Below, piece by piece: positions 1 through 11,830 of a stretch of 64,000 nucleotides of DNA; positions within the stretch are counted from its first letter, which is position 1; each line of letters begins with the position of its first letter. The position numbers and the translations under genes are program-made. This DNA is from Isoetes taiwanensis (lineage: Eukaryota > Streptophyta > Lycopodiopsida > Isoetales > Isoetaceae), in assembly GCA_021234155.1 (NCBI GenBank), contig JAJEKV010000019.1, positions 19,343,359 to 19,407,358 of the forward strand. The letters run 5' to 3'. The notes beneath the pieces were generated by a model. That model ran no database searches. It saw only the letters and a program-made list of their open reading frames with translations, and was not told the origin of the DNA.

Positions 1-264
1 GGCATACATAAGCGACATCTGCGATTTTTTGATTTGCCAGCTACAATAGCGGGTAGCTTCCTGATTGATATGATGCAGATGAGAGAGGCAGGAATTAAGG
101 CTATAGAAATGTACTTGACAGACGAGGAAAGAGAGGAAAGTGATGACGATCCCCATGAGGGGTTGTCAGATGATAACTAGGAATCTATATTATGTAATTG
201 GTCTTATAGACCTGATGGTCTCAAAAAGACGCAATAAAACACGTCACTTCACTTCACTTCACTT
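1..264 (+). mobile_element. LINE 3' end (C-terminus of ORF2, 3' UTR, CACTT tail)
   Basis: Bases 1-180 read in frame 1 as the last 59 residues of a LINE polyprotein, with an acidic end and a TAG stop. It resembles the acidic C-terminus of the LINE ending at 50318. The 3' UTR (181-244) has a GGTCTTATAGACC inverted repeat and a CAATAAAAC motif, then four CACTT units (245-264). The tail is a pentamer repeat rather than poly(A). The element runs off the left edge. The family assignment rests on likeness to the other LINE ends in this window. Confidence 0.6.
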
Positions 265-274
265 CTCTCTCTCT
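245..274 (+). repeat. (CACTT)4 LINE tail followed by (CT)5
   Basis: Four CACTT units are followed directly by CTCTCTCTCT. A shorter version, CACTTCACTT, ends the next LINE at 2051-2060. The repeat marks the 3' terminus of the LINE family. Confidence 0.8.
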
Positions 275-275
275 G

Positions 276-1860
276 GCTGAAAAAATACAGGAGATGTTAA
301 ATACGGTAATGCGAGAGGGGTTTCCATCATCTTGGCAAATTAATAGAGTTGTCCCAATTTACAAGGCAGGGGATGTTCGGGATCAAAATAACTATCGCAT
401 GATTATGGTAAGTAATATATTTGCTAAACTTTTTGCTACTATTCTTGAGCAGAAGATAAGCACATGGGCTGAGCTGCATGAAGTGCGAGCTAAGGGCCAA
501 GCAGGTTTTAGACCCAAAAAGTGCACCATAGACCATTTGGTCACATTCAGATCAATGATGGATACAGTTAAGGGGACCCGAAAACCACTTTTCGCGGGCT
601 TTGTAGATTTCTCTAAGGCATTTGATATGGTGCCTAGGGGTAATCTATGGGAGAGTTTGGAACGAATAAATGTGCCTTTGCAGCTGAGAGATGCAGTGAG
701 GGTATTGTATGATAAGGTGATGGTGAAGCTATCTTTCCCGTTTGATTGTGTAGAACAAGTAGAAAGCGCCCTCTTTCACCCACGCTCTTTGGCATTTTCA
801 TTGATGACCTAGAGAGGTGGATCTCTATGCAGGGTGGGGGAGGCATTCAACTCGCGGGCTATGTCATTCTCATCTTACTATATGCGGATGATATTGTCCT
901 CTTATCCAGGAGCAAAGAAGATATGCAACAACATTTGGACATACTAGGGAGATTCTGTGATGAAACAGGTATGAAAGTAAATCTTGAGAAGAGTAAGATT
1001 ATGCTATTTGGGACAAACCTAGATAAAAACTATGAGTTCACCTATAAAGAGGAGCCGGTAGAGATCACGGATTCCTACAAGTACTTGGGGCTCATGGTAG
1101 ACAAGCATTTTCGCTGGAATCGCACAGTAGAGCAAGCAAAGGGTGAATGGGGGGGATTAAAGCATTATTTGCCTTGCAAAAGCAGTACCTAAAAGCTGAC
1201 ATCTGGAACTTTGGACTCAAGAGAACACTTTTCAAATCACGCAGTCGGTGGTTCTGTATGGTTGTGAAGTTTGGGGGCCGGGACTCTCGCTAGAGTTATG
1301 GCAAAAAATTGAAAAAGTACAGAAAAAGTTTCTACATAATGAGCTTGGGGTCAAAATGCAAACACCATATGAGATGATCTTGGTAGAGTGTGGGCTGATG
1401 CAATTAGAATGTGAGGCTATATGCCATTACTTAACATATCTAAGCAGGTTAGGGAGCTTAAGCAACAGGGACAGGATTAGGGATTGGGTGCAAGAAAAAG
1501 TGCGAGAGAGAATTTGGCATGCACCTGGAATCAAAATGTCACACTACCGGGAGAAAATGAACCCTATGCTGCGAGAAATGGGATATCTGCATGAGAATAT
1601 CTCCTTGGCTAAGAGGCATGCCATCTGTAGGATGCGCCTTAGCGCCCACCACTTGAGTATAGAAGTCGGACGGATGGTACAACATACAAGCGTGAATCTG
1701 GGACCTGCGGGGCATGCGGTTAGGATGATGTAAAGGATGAAGAACATGCAATAATATGCGCCTTGACATACCGGTCTTTGAGAGCCCGATTCAACATTGA
1801 GGCATCTAGCTACTTGCAGGTTTTTTTGATATGCACGCCACTATAGTTGGAAGCTTTTTT
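276..1860 (+). pseudogene. LINE reverse transcriptase ORF2, frameshifted
   Basis: The protein would copy LINE RNA at a nicked target site. Frame pieces are 276-812, 746-1192 and 1248-1733. The first carries VVPIYKAGD, NNYR and the block A motif GFVDFSKAFDMVPR, whose first catalytic Asp lies near base 607. The second carries LFGIFIDDLERW, the catalytic YADD (880-891) and NLEKSKIMLFG. The third has LYGCEVWG and ends in a degraded Cys/His motif (TCGACG, then DEEHAIICA). Frame changes near 745-780 and 1192-1248, plus stops after 1733, make it inactive. Family identity is firm; the exact clade is not resolved, though L1-like organisation is suggested by the relatives at 49693-53090. Confidence 0.85.
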
Positions 1861-2062
1861 TGTTGGAGTTGCTGAATTTGAGAGGTGGCAATCAAAGCGA
1901 TTATTGAATCTAGTGGAGATGAGATGGCGGAGAGCGATGGCGAGTTTTCGATGATGAGTTCTTGCGGATGACATGATATTTGTTTCTTGATGTACATATT
2001 TACGTGGTGGTCTTATAGACGATGGTACGACAAGATGAATTAATACAATTCACTTCACTTCT
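276..2062 (+). mobile_element. 5'-truncated non-LTR retrotransposon (LINE)
   Basis: This second LINE piece begins just after the CACTT tail and a short CT run of the first. It holds the reverse transcriptase, the connection region, a C-terminal cysteine/histidine motif and a short 3' UTR with GGTCTTATAGAC and two CACTT units (2051-2060). Endonuclease and ORF1 are absent, so it is 5'-truncated or rearranged. It stops at 2062-2064, where TTA and the first Harbinger terminus begin. The same tail type at 245-264 supports one family. Confidence 0.75.
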
Positions 2063-2474
2063 TAGGTGACCCACATGCTTGAAATGTCTTTGTCTCTCGT
2101 TGTATCTGACAGAGACAAAAATTATCTGATATAGCTTCGAGAGAAGATCGAGGTGAGCTTCTCTCGAGAATATAACAACCATTTGTTTTGGGCGGTTTTC
2201 TTCCTTCCTCTGGGATTTTTTCCCTCAATTTGATTAAAATTTGGCCATCCCATATGGGATAATTCTTTCTTCATTCAATCTTCAAAATGAATGATATGGG
2301 ATATTTCAAGTTAAGCCCACCAGAGACTTCCAGCGTCCCATTTCAAAGGCGATTCTGTAAAAATCCATTCCCTACACTATTGAGGTGAGAAAATCATCGC
2401 CCGTCATTCAAGCATGGATCGGTCATTTTAGGTATGATTGCAATGCTTCTTTGGCTATTGTGCTAGTTTTAGCA

Positions 2475-3669
2475 ATGCGAGAAATTTCGCTTGGATCTCA
2501 TCAAGAAAGCGAGCTCGAGGATCCTATGGCAATAGTGAGGAAGGCGATTTTCAAAGAAGACAACACTAGTTTTCCATGTGCATCTTCCATCTTACTCTTG
2601 GCTGCGACATCTCGATTAAAGAAGACTGGCAGAAGATTACGGGTTTGTCCCAGACAGACCACTCAATGGGATAACATTGACAATCATGCTTGGAATTGCC
2701 TTCCCTCATTCGAAGATGATATGTGGCATCAGTTTTACAGAATGAAGAGAATGTCATTTGAAAAACTGGTTGGCCTTATTGTGTCATACCTGATCAGACC
2801 AGGCCAGAAGGTCAAGCCCCCTGTAGATCCTAGGAAAGAAGTAGCTATGGTACTCTATTTTCTTGCTCATGGTGAGATGCCATTGCATGTTGGTCAAAGG
2901 TTTTATGTTGGAAAAGCCACAGTCCAAAAATACACCAAGAAAGTAACTTTAGTTTTAGCATCCAAGACCATGCTATACAAAAAATTCATTGCCTTACCCT
3001 CGGGTCAGAGACTCCTTGATATCATGAAGGAATTTGAAGATGCCACAGGTTTGCCTAGTATTTTTGGTGCTGTTAATGGTTCTCACATTTTCTTGTACAG
3101 GAAGCCTTGGAGGAAAGACAAAGGAGATGATTACTACAGCAGACACAAGAGGCATTCCTGCCTCATGCAAGGTGTAGTAACACACTCTAGAATTTTTATC
3201 AATGTGTGTGTTAGTAGAGCGGGGATACGTGCATGATTCCAATCAGTTCAAGAAGAGTCTATTGTACAAGAGGCTAGCATCAAAGCAGATTTTGCAGGAA
3301 CCTACTGTCCAAATGACTGGAAAAAAAGATTAATAGAAGAGGTGAAATACTGGATGCAGATGTGACAGTTACTATTTCACCAATGCTTTTAGGGGATTCA
3401 GCATGTCCAAGCAGAAGGTTTTTGTTGAAGGTATTTCCAAATGGCACAGGGGCTTCTGGCAGGTTCAACAAGAGGATTTGCAAGGGCAGAATTTGTGTAG
3501 AGAATGGATTTGGCATAGTAAAAGAAGTTCGGGGATCCTCAAGGCTTTGCCTATTCATGTTAACAAGGCAACCAAGATAATTCATGCGGCATGTGTTTTA
3601 CGGAATTTACGCATTATGGAGGACTTAGAATTGGAAATGTTGCCCTTAGAAGCGAAATTACGGATATAA
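2475..3669 (+). pseudogene. Harbinger DDE transposase, copy A
   Basis: The frame stays open from 2385 to 3236, but its first ATG is at 2475, reading MREISLGSHQ; the upstream opening GTG is not a eukaryotic start. An N-terminal helix-turn-helix-like region (VDPRKEVAMVLYFLAHGE, then GKATVQKYTKKV) precedes the nuclease. The first acidic position reads GAVNGSH (3066-3086), where copy B has VVDGSH, so the first Asp is Asn. A frameshift near 3230 breaks the second Asp motif, which is intact as SVHDSN in copy B. The remainder continues at 3362-3669 with LLGDSACP and VENGFGIVKE. The enzyme would cut and move the element in the nucleus. The missing Asp plus the frameshift make it inactive. Confidence 0.85.
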
Positions 3670-4721
3670 ACTATTATGGCGAAGACATGAACAAGAAATT
3701 GAAGAAGGAAGGAGACTTGATAAGACATGTCATCTTCCAAAATAGAGATGAAAAAAACTTAGTTTGATTCTTTCATTCATTTTAGGGAATTACTTAGATC
3801 TGTACTCAATGTAAATGTTATTCCATTTGTTGACATTAATAGATTTTCGAGATCCCAATTTCTGGTCCAGCTTTATGTTCAGTTCAGTGATGTATTTTAC
3901 GTAATGCAGTTCAAATTTAAGATTGCAAAACAGAGTAGAAGTTTTAAGTACCAATTTATTGAAGTTACATGAACTGAACCATGAATGAATAACTAAACAA
4001 TGAATATGTTAATTACGTCAATGAACAACTACATCAGTTTAGATTTAAGATTGCAGAACATACCAAAAGTTTAAAGTACCAAGGTTTTGAGGTCATATGA
4101 ACTAAACCATGAATGAATAACTAAACAATGAAAGTGTTAATTATGTCAATGAAAAACTACAAAAGTTCACATTTTTTTCTCTCACAGTAATAACATTACA
4201 GTGACATCACAGATTATTAGCATTACAGGGTAGAGAAGTGCAGAAGATAATAAACAGATTATTCTTTATTAATATCAAATGTGTTACATGAACTCATTTC
4301 CAATAGAAGAGTACAAACTTGTTGACTAGAATCACCTGGATATGCATGTGGTCCACTGAAATGCTAAAAATTAAGATCTAAACAATACATGTCATCATAA
4401 CCTTCATCTTTCTCGTCTTCTTAATCTGTAAGAATAGTATTCAGAAAACTATAAGAACCTAAACTACGTTTTAGTTAAAATGAAAGACAACTCAAGTCAG
4501 GATTATCCATTTCAGATAAAATAAAATGTATTCATATGTCAAGGTTTACAAAAATACCATTTCTTCATGGTGCGGTACACAAAAGGTGCGAGTACACAAA
4601 AGGCCTGTGGCGGGTTCCATATCATACATTGCTACAAAAAGTTTTAACAAACAAAAAAGAAAAAAAAAAACGTTTGAGTTTCAGAGTAGGCACAAGGAAA
4701 AGGTTTCTTCACATGAAAAGG
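3670..4721. other. Harbinger A internal non-coding region
   Basis: This AT-rich stretch separates the transposase from the minus-strand frames. No gene is supported. It is nearly the same as 46190-47175 in copy C, including paired local repeats such as GAACCATGAATGAATAACT at about 3975 and 4105. Copy B has lost about 1.07 kb here (junction near 13415). The high A-C similarity suggests a recent common origin of these two copies. Confidence 0.7.
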
Positions 4722-5078
4722 CTATTCAGGGCAGTTTTCACAAGCTACAGATGGGATTTGGACCTCTCAAAGACACCACCTTCCATGATGTTTGATATTG
4801 ATGAGCTCTACATGTGCTCTCTGCCGGAAAGGAGCTTGCTCAGTCCATGCAAGCAATTCAGCCTCCACAAAAACTTCTTCCATGGACATGTAGCCAAGAA
4901 TAACTCTTTGGCTCACACTAGCATGGAAGCTCATCTTTGGAGCTCCACAATCTCGATTAGGTCGATGGTGGGGCTGGTTGAAGCCGAACTAGCTGCCACG
5001 GCCATAGCGAGAATCCTCACTAGAAGAAGAGTAAAAAAGCGGGGAAAATGGTGGGACCAGAGGCGTGTGCCTTGCCAT
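4722..5078 (-). pseudogene. Third Harbinger frame, copy A (unknown protein)
   Basis: This corresponds to the open 117-residue frame at 47176-47529 in copy C. It has the same ATG context (MAR start at 5078), the same SSSSED serine-acid stretch and the same C-terminal CENC. Here the N-terminal half is out of frame and a TGA replaces a codon after HGRWCL. The better-kept segment reads MSMEEVFVEAEL and EQAPFRQRAHVEL. I do not recognise the family. It could be a third gene of the element or a late exon of the Myb-like gene upstream on the same strand. Confidence 0.5.
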
Positions 5079-5409
5079 CTTCGAGCAGCTTACAATAAAT
5101 TGGAGTGCGCAGGAATCGAGACATGCATTATGGAATTTTAAGCGACGTCGTACAAAACCTTTATGAAATTATACAATTTATGTAGTCAGGATCAGGAATG
5201 TTATATCATTCTAGATTTAAATTCAATATTAGATCCCCATAGCACATGAAAGTTAAGTTCCAATCATTTACAAACTTGGCCCGAACTTAATTAGAACATC
5301 TTGTTCTAACTACTTTCTTGAGACTCAAAAAATAGAGAGAAAAAAAAAAAAATTGAAAGCGGCGAGTCTGAGGGGGACAAAAGTAAGAAGAATACCTATG
5401 AAATTGATA
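5079..5409. other. Harbinger A spacer
   Basis: AT-rich spacer between the third frame and the Myb-like gene, with an A-run near 5340. It is matched closely at 13590-13905 and 47530-47830. No feature is recognised. Confidence 0.5.
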
Positions 5410-6600
5410 TTAATTTGTCTGCTTCGATGCAGCAAGTTTAGCAAACCCCAGTAGAGTATCCTTTGTCATTTGGCATATGCTTTCTGTCATTGTAGCCATT
5501 GATTGAGCGATCTTCAAAGTATTAGCTGATCTCATGGACTCCAACTCCCTGATCAATTCATGTTTTTTAACAGATTCTTTCTTAATGAAATCAAGCTTCC
5601 TTTTTTCATTCTCTCCAAAGCTATTTGCCATGTTCGATATCCCAGCTGCAATTTCTTCATCAATGTGAACCTGAGATCTCTTTTTTGTTGTTGGCTTACC
5701 ACTAACCCTTGTGCTGATTGCATCGTGACCAGAGGGGCCTAGTATCGAAGGATTGAAAGTACTTGGAGTATCTTTCTTTGGAATTTTTTCTCTGAGCACT
5801 TGAATTATCTTTGCTATCATTTCCTTCATTTGCAACAGGGCTGACAGGGTTATCATCTGCAATGTTTATGAATTCTTCTTCCACAAAAGATGCATTTGTT
5901 CCAATTCTCTCATAGAAGGCATCAGATATGAATATGTTTGGGAACATACCAGCATCCTCAAATGCCTCGGCCCCAAATTCCCCATCATCCCCTGCACCTG
6001 GAATGTCCCTTTCATTTGTCACACCATGTTTTAGATCTTCCATAGCTTCAAACCATGGCCAACTAGATGTCTCAAAGCCTATTCTTTCGGATGCTTCTTT
6101 CTCATCCCTGAATTCTATTTGTAATTTATCCCACTTGTTTCTTAACTGTCTCAAGTCTTCAAGGCCATGAACTGTGGGTTGCAATTTCACCATAATCTCT
6201 TTCTATTGGCTTGAAGAAAGATTGATACTTCCATTATTATGCACCTTGTACTCCTTCATCAAAGCAAGCATGGTGGAGATTGCATTGTCAGAGCCAATCT
6301 GGGAGTTTTCCTTTTCTTGGCCCAGTTAAGAGCAACAGAATTGCTTTCGTGCACAACCAAGGCTAAATCATTGGGGAGGGGTTCAGATTCAACCTCAGGT
6401 AATCCATCTTCTGGCTGATCCCTCTTCCTTCCCCTTAGATTGCAATTGGAAGCCCTTGCAAGCTCGGAATTTATCTCAATGGCCCACAGTTGGGAAATTG
6501 ATCAATCATCCTCTTAGTTCTTCTTGGAGCCAATTTGGCGGTCCTAGGGAACAAAAAGGCATCTTAGAATTGCAAAAGGCGATTTGATTGTCTTCGTCAT
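5410..6600 (-). pseudogene. Harbinger Myb/SANT-like protein, copy A
   Basis: In PIF/Harbinger elements this partner binds the transposon ends and helps bring the transposase to DNA in the nucleus. The likely start is the ATG at 6600 (MTK). Pieces in order are a basic N-terminus, a trihelix/Myb-like domain (QWREIMVKLQPTVHGLEDL, then LRNKWDKLQIEF; about 6240-6090), WPWFEAMEDL, an acidic middle (AGDDGEFGAEAFEDAGM, 6000-5940), and a helical charged C-terminus (NEKRKLDFIKKESVKKHEL) ending SKQTN and stop at 5410. Frameshifts near 6195, 5860 and 5740 separate the pieces. Copies B and C carry the same gene with different breaks. Confidence 0.8.
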
Positions 6601-6849
6601 GTTCTTGAGACAATTTGTGCCCGATTTATCAAGCGGCGGTTACCGAGAATGTAGCTATTAACAAAGCATTTCACAAATGGATCTAAAGAAATGCAAGAAA
6701 TGCTTACCGGATTCACAATTGGCACTGAGTGCGATGCTAGGAGGGAAGAATATTGGAGCTTCGATTCTTGGAGGCCGCCCACCTTGAACAGAGGCCAGTC
6801 GAAAATTCTGGCCTCCAAAAATTGACTCCATAAATTTTTTGGGATGTTA

Positions 6850-6994
6850 TCCTTAACGGACATTTTATTAATGGAACGCCCCTACGGCGGTTAGAGGCGA
6901 ATTATCTAAATAGAGTTCACCTCTCATAATCTCTCCTCCCATTTTGTCTCTCAAATCATCTCTCATGATCTCTCGGCTCACATGTGGCCGAGGC
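6850..6994. repeat. Harbinger right subterminal region and terminus
   Basis: This stretch has repeated CTCTCATAATCTC and TCTCTCAAATCATC blocks and ends in CATGTGGCCGAGGC. The same block ends copy B (20621-20789) and copy C (49520-49665), each followed by a CT-rich run. It is taken as the right terminus because its end is complementary to the GGTCGGCCACATG left end of copy B. Confidence 0.65.
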
Positions 6995-7342
6995 TTCTCT
7001 CTCGCTCTCTCCCTCCTTCCCTCTCTGTCTCACTTAGGTCGGCCACATGCTTGAAATTTTTTTGTCTCTCGTCGTATACGGCGAGAGACAAAAAATATAC
7101 AGTATAGCTCAAGAGAAGATCGAGAGATGACCTTCTCTCGAGCCTTAACGGCCGTTTAGGGCAGTTTTCTTCCTCCCGCGGATTTTTCCCTCAATTTGAT
7201 TAGGCTGGCCATCCCATATGGGATAATTCTTTCTTCATTCAATCTTCAAAATGAATGATATGGGATATTGCGAGTTTGCCCATAGAGACTTCCTGCGTCC
7301 CATTTCAAGCTGATTTCTGTAAAAAATCCATTCCCTACACCA

Positions 7343-7989
7343 TTGAGGCAGAAAATAATAATCACGGCAATCATTCAAGCATGGATCGGTCATTTTAGGT
7401 ATGATTGCAATGCTTGCCGTGGGGGCTATTGTGCTAGGTTTAGCAGCAATGGGAATTTTACTTGGATCTCATCCAAGAAAAGCGAGCTCGAGGATCCTAT
7501 GGCGATTTTCAAAGAAGACAACATTAGTTTTCCATGTGCATCTTCCATCTTACTCTTGGCTCTACAACATCTCGATTAAGAAGACCGTAGAAGATTAAGG
7601 TTTGTCCAGACGGATCACTCAATGGGATAACATTGACAATCATGCTTGGAATTGTCTTCCCTCATTCGAAGATGATATGTGTGGCATCAGTCTTACAAAA
7701 TGAAGAGAAGGTCATTTGAAAAACTGGTTGGCCTTATTGTGCCATACCTGATCAGACCAGGCCAGAAGGTCAGGCCCCCTGTAGATCCTAGGAAAGCAGT
7801 AGCTATGGTACTCTATTTTCTTGCTCATGGTGAGATGCCATTGCATGTTGGTCAAAGGTTTTATGTTGGAAAAGCCACAGTCAAAAATACACCAAGAAAG
7901 TGACTTTAATTTTAGCATCCAAGACCATGCTATACAAAAAATTCAATGTCTTACCCTCGGGTCAGAGACTCCTTGATATCATGAAGGAA
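7343..7989 (+). pseudogene. Harbinger transposase, copy B, 5' part
   Basis: Matches copy A from the N-terminus through the helix-turn-helix-like region (VDPRKAVAMVLYFLAHGE, 7779-7833). Frames change near 7500, 7600, 7680 and 7890. It stops in the middle of the codons for IMKE at 7989, where the Helitron begins; the rest resumes at 12612. The gene was therefore split by the Helitron after Harbinger B was in place. Confidence 0.8.
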
Positions 7990-8016
7990 CTAGTAAATTG
8001 CCCACCGTTGGTGAGC
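7990..8016 (-). terminator. Helitron 3' end: hairpin plus CTAG
   Basis: On the minus strand the stem GCTCACC / GGTGGGC (one G-T pair) encloses an AAC loop, followed by AATTTA and CTAG. The host T follows. This is the usual Helitron 3' signal, thought to stop rolling-circle transposition. Confidence 0.9.
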
Positions 8017-10583
8017 TTTACATGTGATTGTTCATCTTTTATGATTATTCCATGTGATTGTTTACTTGAACAATACTCGGAATGAGTTATTTAGATTTTT
8101 AGGTTTAAAGGTTGGTTTACGTTAAATTTCTTTAAACATGGAACTATTAGGTTGTAATGCATTGCTTAAACATTGGAACTCATAATCCAAAACATTCCAT
8201 ACAACACAATGATTAGATACAAATAGAAAATAGCATCTATCTAGTTCCATTGATTCAATCTTATCAAATCAACATAGACTTAGGGGGTGCAAGCATTAGG
8301 AAGACAAATGTGTAGAAGACAAATATGTAGGTACTTACTGGTTTTACTTGCAAAATGATGCATAAAATCAAGTAGGGCATGGGAACTGTAATGGACAATC
8401 AATAATGTAATCGACAATCAATAACTGGAAACATGTTTGAATAGTAGAAGCGATTGGTAGCTATTTCTTGCATCCTTTGTCTTTTATAGAAGACAAAACT
8501 CATCTAACTTAGCATGCACCTTAAAAAAAGGCTTGCTTTTCTTTTAAAGGAACAACCTCCACAATACTGAAGTAGAAGAGAAAAAATTAAAAGCAAGATA
8601 ATGAAGGCATGACCAGTGCTGCATTTATATGTAGAAAAGTAAAAGAATTTGTGACATGCCAATTTTCTGAAACGATTTCATCAACAGAAGAACCTCTGAT
8701 GGCAGACTTTAACCAATGAAGGCATGCGAACATTAGATAGATAGATAGTATTTTTACAAAGCATGTGGAATGCGTATAGTGCAATGGGCTTTCGTAGGCC
8801 TTAATGCCCAGCAAGTGATTCAGCTTCGTTTCAAATTCCTTCTATGTTACGTCATGAAGAGTGCAATAGCTGCAAAAAAGGCAATTGTAGATATAGAGAA
8901 AGGATACACAACATAGCAATTAACATCTACTCACATTTGAAACACACGACTAAGAAATACTGGTGATGTTTCCAAAATCAACACCAACTAAGTGCTGTTA
9001 TTCAAGAAAAATGAGAATATCAACTGAATATCATTAGTGCATATAGCTAGGTGTTTACGTGTAATGATCAACCATGGTCGCATTAGGTTTGTTATTTCGT
9101 GCTGCAAGACGTTCCTCCAACAACATTTGCAGTACCTTGGCCAAGAGGACCTACAATAAAATCAAAGAGAGAACATGAGACATTGCACATTTGAAAAACC
9201 AAAAAGGAATACCAAGTGTCTCAAAATTTTCAAGATGTCCTGGCATGGTGCTTTCCCACTGTCTAAACTATTTTAATTGCAACTTGAAATAGCATGTGCA
9301 GGCATCTGCTTTGAAACAAATTTGCAAATGGGCAAGATGCTCTATGAAATAGATCTATAAGCAAATTGTAGCAATCCAATATTCCATCAGCAAACAGAGC
9401 TCCCCTTTTCTTTTTTCACATTCGGACTTTTTTCAGACTGGCTCAGGCATGTAATTAACACAGAGAAAGACAGATGCATTCTACAAGCAGGTGGAAGTAA
9501 GAGAACCAATTCAACCCACTACTTGGCCTGTCGGAAATGCGGCTTTGAAAAGGAAAAAGGGCCGCCAAAGTCTGAGAGACGAGCCTTAACATGCTTTCGA
9601 GAAGCCCGGCGTCGAAGTTACTATACGCTAGAATAGCGACCTAATTCTTCAACCAACATTTGGCTCCTTGCCTTAATTCCATATTTATGCCTCAATTTGC
9701 ACCCGGCTCTTCCCTCATTGCACCAATTTGCATGGAATTTGAAAGCCTGAAACTTCCTACCCATTGGGTACGCGGAATTTTGCATCTGATTGGCGGAATT
9801 TTGCATTTTTTGAAGAATTTGTGTTGGTTTGGCAATTTGGTGCTTGAATTGGACCAGGAGATTTTGCTTGAAAGTCATGGAAAGTCTTTGGGTTTAAGTT
9901 ACGATTCAAATGCACATTTCAAATTCCGGTTTGCGACTATGATTACTACGGCGGAGAAGAATCGCGACTAGGGCTGCCATGGCTTGTCTTCTTTGTTATT
10001 AACGGGGCTTTTGGGCCTTGCCCACTTCATAACGACCTCAAAAAGCGAATGCAACATGTTTTGCTTAGATTGTACCTACGGAGTGCTCTGTTCTTCTGCA
10101 CTTATGATCCACGAAACCATCGCATTGTGCGGGTAAATTAAAACCCAATTCGATCAATTCTTGCCTTTCAAGCTTTCAAAGCTCAAGTCGATCCTCTTGC
10201 TTGGTTTTGTCTGAGACTAGGTGGTCTTCTTACCATGATGTTATCGAGTTTCAGAAATTCACAAGTATTTGGACCTTATCGGAGTTCAAACATACATAAT
10301 CAATGGCGCCAAAGGTCGTTTTTTCTTAACGAAAGGCCTCAATTTAGGTTTAAAATGAGTTACAAACACTGCGAGATGTGTTCCAAGAGCACCTTGATAG
10401 ATTTAACTTACGTTTCTGCGGGATGCAAGGTAATTCGATGCGCTCAAGTTATCGAAATGATCAAAACCCAATTTTTTCAATATTTTTTTTTAGCTACCCA
10501 ATATTTTTTCAGCTTTCTTGGAGGGCACTCTCGGGCTCCCACACTTAGCATACATATCAATAAGGCTATTTCCAAGGAGCAGA
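8017..10583. other. Helitron interior without a recognised gene
   Basis: Mostly AT-rich and non-coding. A GATA microsatellite lies near 8735. One exon-like stretch on the minus strand, about 9152-9060, follows a TTTATTGTAG acceptor-like site and reads VLLAKVLQMLLEERLAARNN before a stop. It could be another captured exon, but I do not recognise it. An open frame at 9660-9971 has no recognisable domain and is probably chance. Confidence 0.4.
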
Positions 10584-11830
10584 TCAATTCTTGACCACTT
10601 TCAATAAATTTAGCATGAAGGTTTTTCCCATTTCAAAGTCTCCTAAAAGCGCACATACATTCATTGCAATTATGTAAGTTACTATACTTGGCTCCACATT
10701 CTCCGGATCCATGTGTTTAAATATCTTAAGCACATCTTTCTTTTGACCAAACTGTATAGACCCTGCGATCATTGCACTCCATGACACAACATCACGCCCA
10801 GACAATCGGTCAAAGATTTTGCAGGCGTCACGCATGCTTTGACACTCTACATACATATCGATGAGAGCATTACCTACATAATGGTCCAAAACTATTTTGG
10901 CTTTAAGGTCATGGTATGAACAAATTTACCTTGTCCTAGAGCGGCCTCATTGGCACATGCACACATGATGCCTTAAAATGTTATTTCATTTGGTTCCACG
11001 CCAACATGTTGCATTTGTTGAAAAAGTTTAAATCCCTCTTTGCTGTCACAGCAATAATCAAATCCAGTAATTATTGCAGTCCATGATACAACATCTTGTA
11101 TAGACAACTTGTCAAAGACAATGCAAGAATAATAGATGCTTCCACATTTTGTATACATGTCAACCAGACCATTTGACAAAATAAAATCAGCTTCAGAGCC
11201 ACTTTGTAAAACGTGACAATGTAACCATTTACCATATGAAAGAGATGCAATGGCACAACATGCAATCAGAAGCCCAGATAATACAAAGTTGTTCATCTTA
11301 ATGTTTTCAAGTTGTATATGTTCTGGAAGTTTGAGTGCTTCTCTACCTTGTCCATGATGGGTATATCCACGCAATCATGGGCTCCAACTTCCAGCGTCAC
11401 GCACATGTATCACGTCGAATATATGGCAAGCATCTTGTATGTTTCCACATCTAAAATACATGTTAATTAAATTATTCACCAAAGGAATATATGAACCACA
11501 TTGGCGCCGGGGATGTTGGAATGCACCGACTTTTCATTTGCTAAATCTTGAAGCATAACACATGCACTTACCACGACTAACAAAGGTTACCTTATGCGGG
11601 TGAACATCTTCTGTTGCATTTGCAAAAACATTGAAGTGCCTCGATATCTCCTCCATCTTGTACATATCCCGTAATTAGTATAGTCCAACTAAACACGTTA
11701 TGTGCCAACATCCTATCAAATATTTCACATGCGACCTTTAAGTAACCATACTTGGCATACATGTTCATAAGATTGTTCCATGAAATGATGTTGGGCTTAG
11801 CGTGGGCCTTAAACTTAGCATGAGCTTGCC
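10584..11830 (-). pseudogene. PPR protein fragment (PLS class) inside the Helitron
   Basis: PPR proteins bind organelle RNA in plants. Repeats in protein order are NLMNMYAKYGYLKVACEIF and NVFSWTILITGYVQDG (about 11790-11640), then NGLVDMYTKCGSI and DVVSWTAIITGFD with GVEPNEITF (11374-10973), then VGNALIDMYVECQSMRDACK, DVVSWSAMIAGSIQFGQ and VEPSIVTYI (10889-10584). The VVSW and MY(A/T)KCG signatures are typical of plant PLS proteins. Frames are broken between 11640 and 11374 and between 10973 and 10889. No start, transit peptide or C-terminal E/DYW domain is visible. It is a captured, decayed fragment. Confidence 0.85.

Larger units (their letters stand above)
2065..6994 (+). mobile_element. 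PIF/Harbinger transposon, copy A
   Basis: This copy carries the two genes typical of autonomous PIF/Harbinger elements: a DDE transposase on the plus strand and a Myb/SANT-like gene on the minus strand, tail to tail. A third, smaller minus-strand frame lies between them. The left end follows a TTA, the usual Harbinger target triplet, and reads GGTGACCCACATG. The right end reads CATGTGGCCGAGGC (6981-6994). With copy B's left end (GGTCGGCCACATG at 7037) these give a terminal inverted repeat core of TCGGCCACATG. No matching TTA is seen on the right. Both genes are damaged, so the element is not autonomous now. Confidence 0.8.

Noticed and set aside
2385-2474. Upstream extension of the transposase from a GTG
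   Set aside because: GTG is not a usual plant start codon, and copy B does not keep the same frame; ATG 2475 is preferred.
9660-9971. 103-codon frame in the Helitron
   Set aside because: No recognisable motif and low-complexity repeats of GILH; likely chance.
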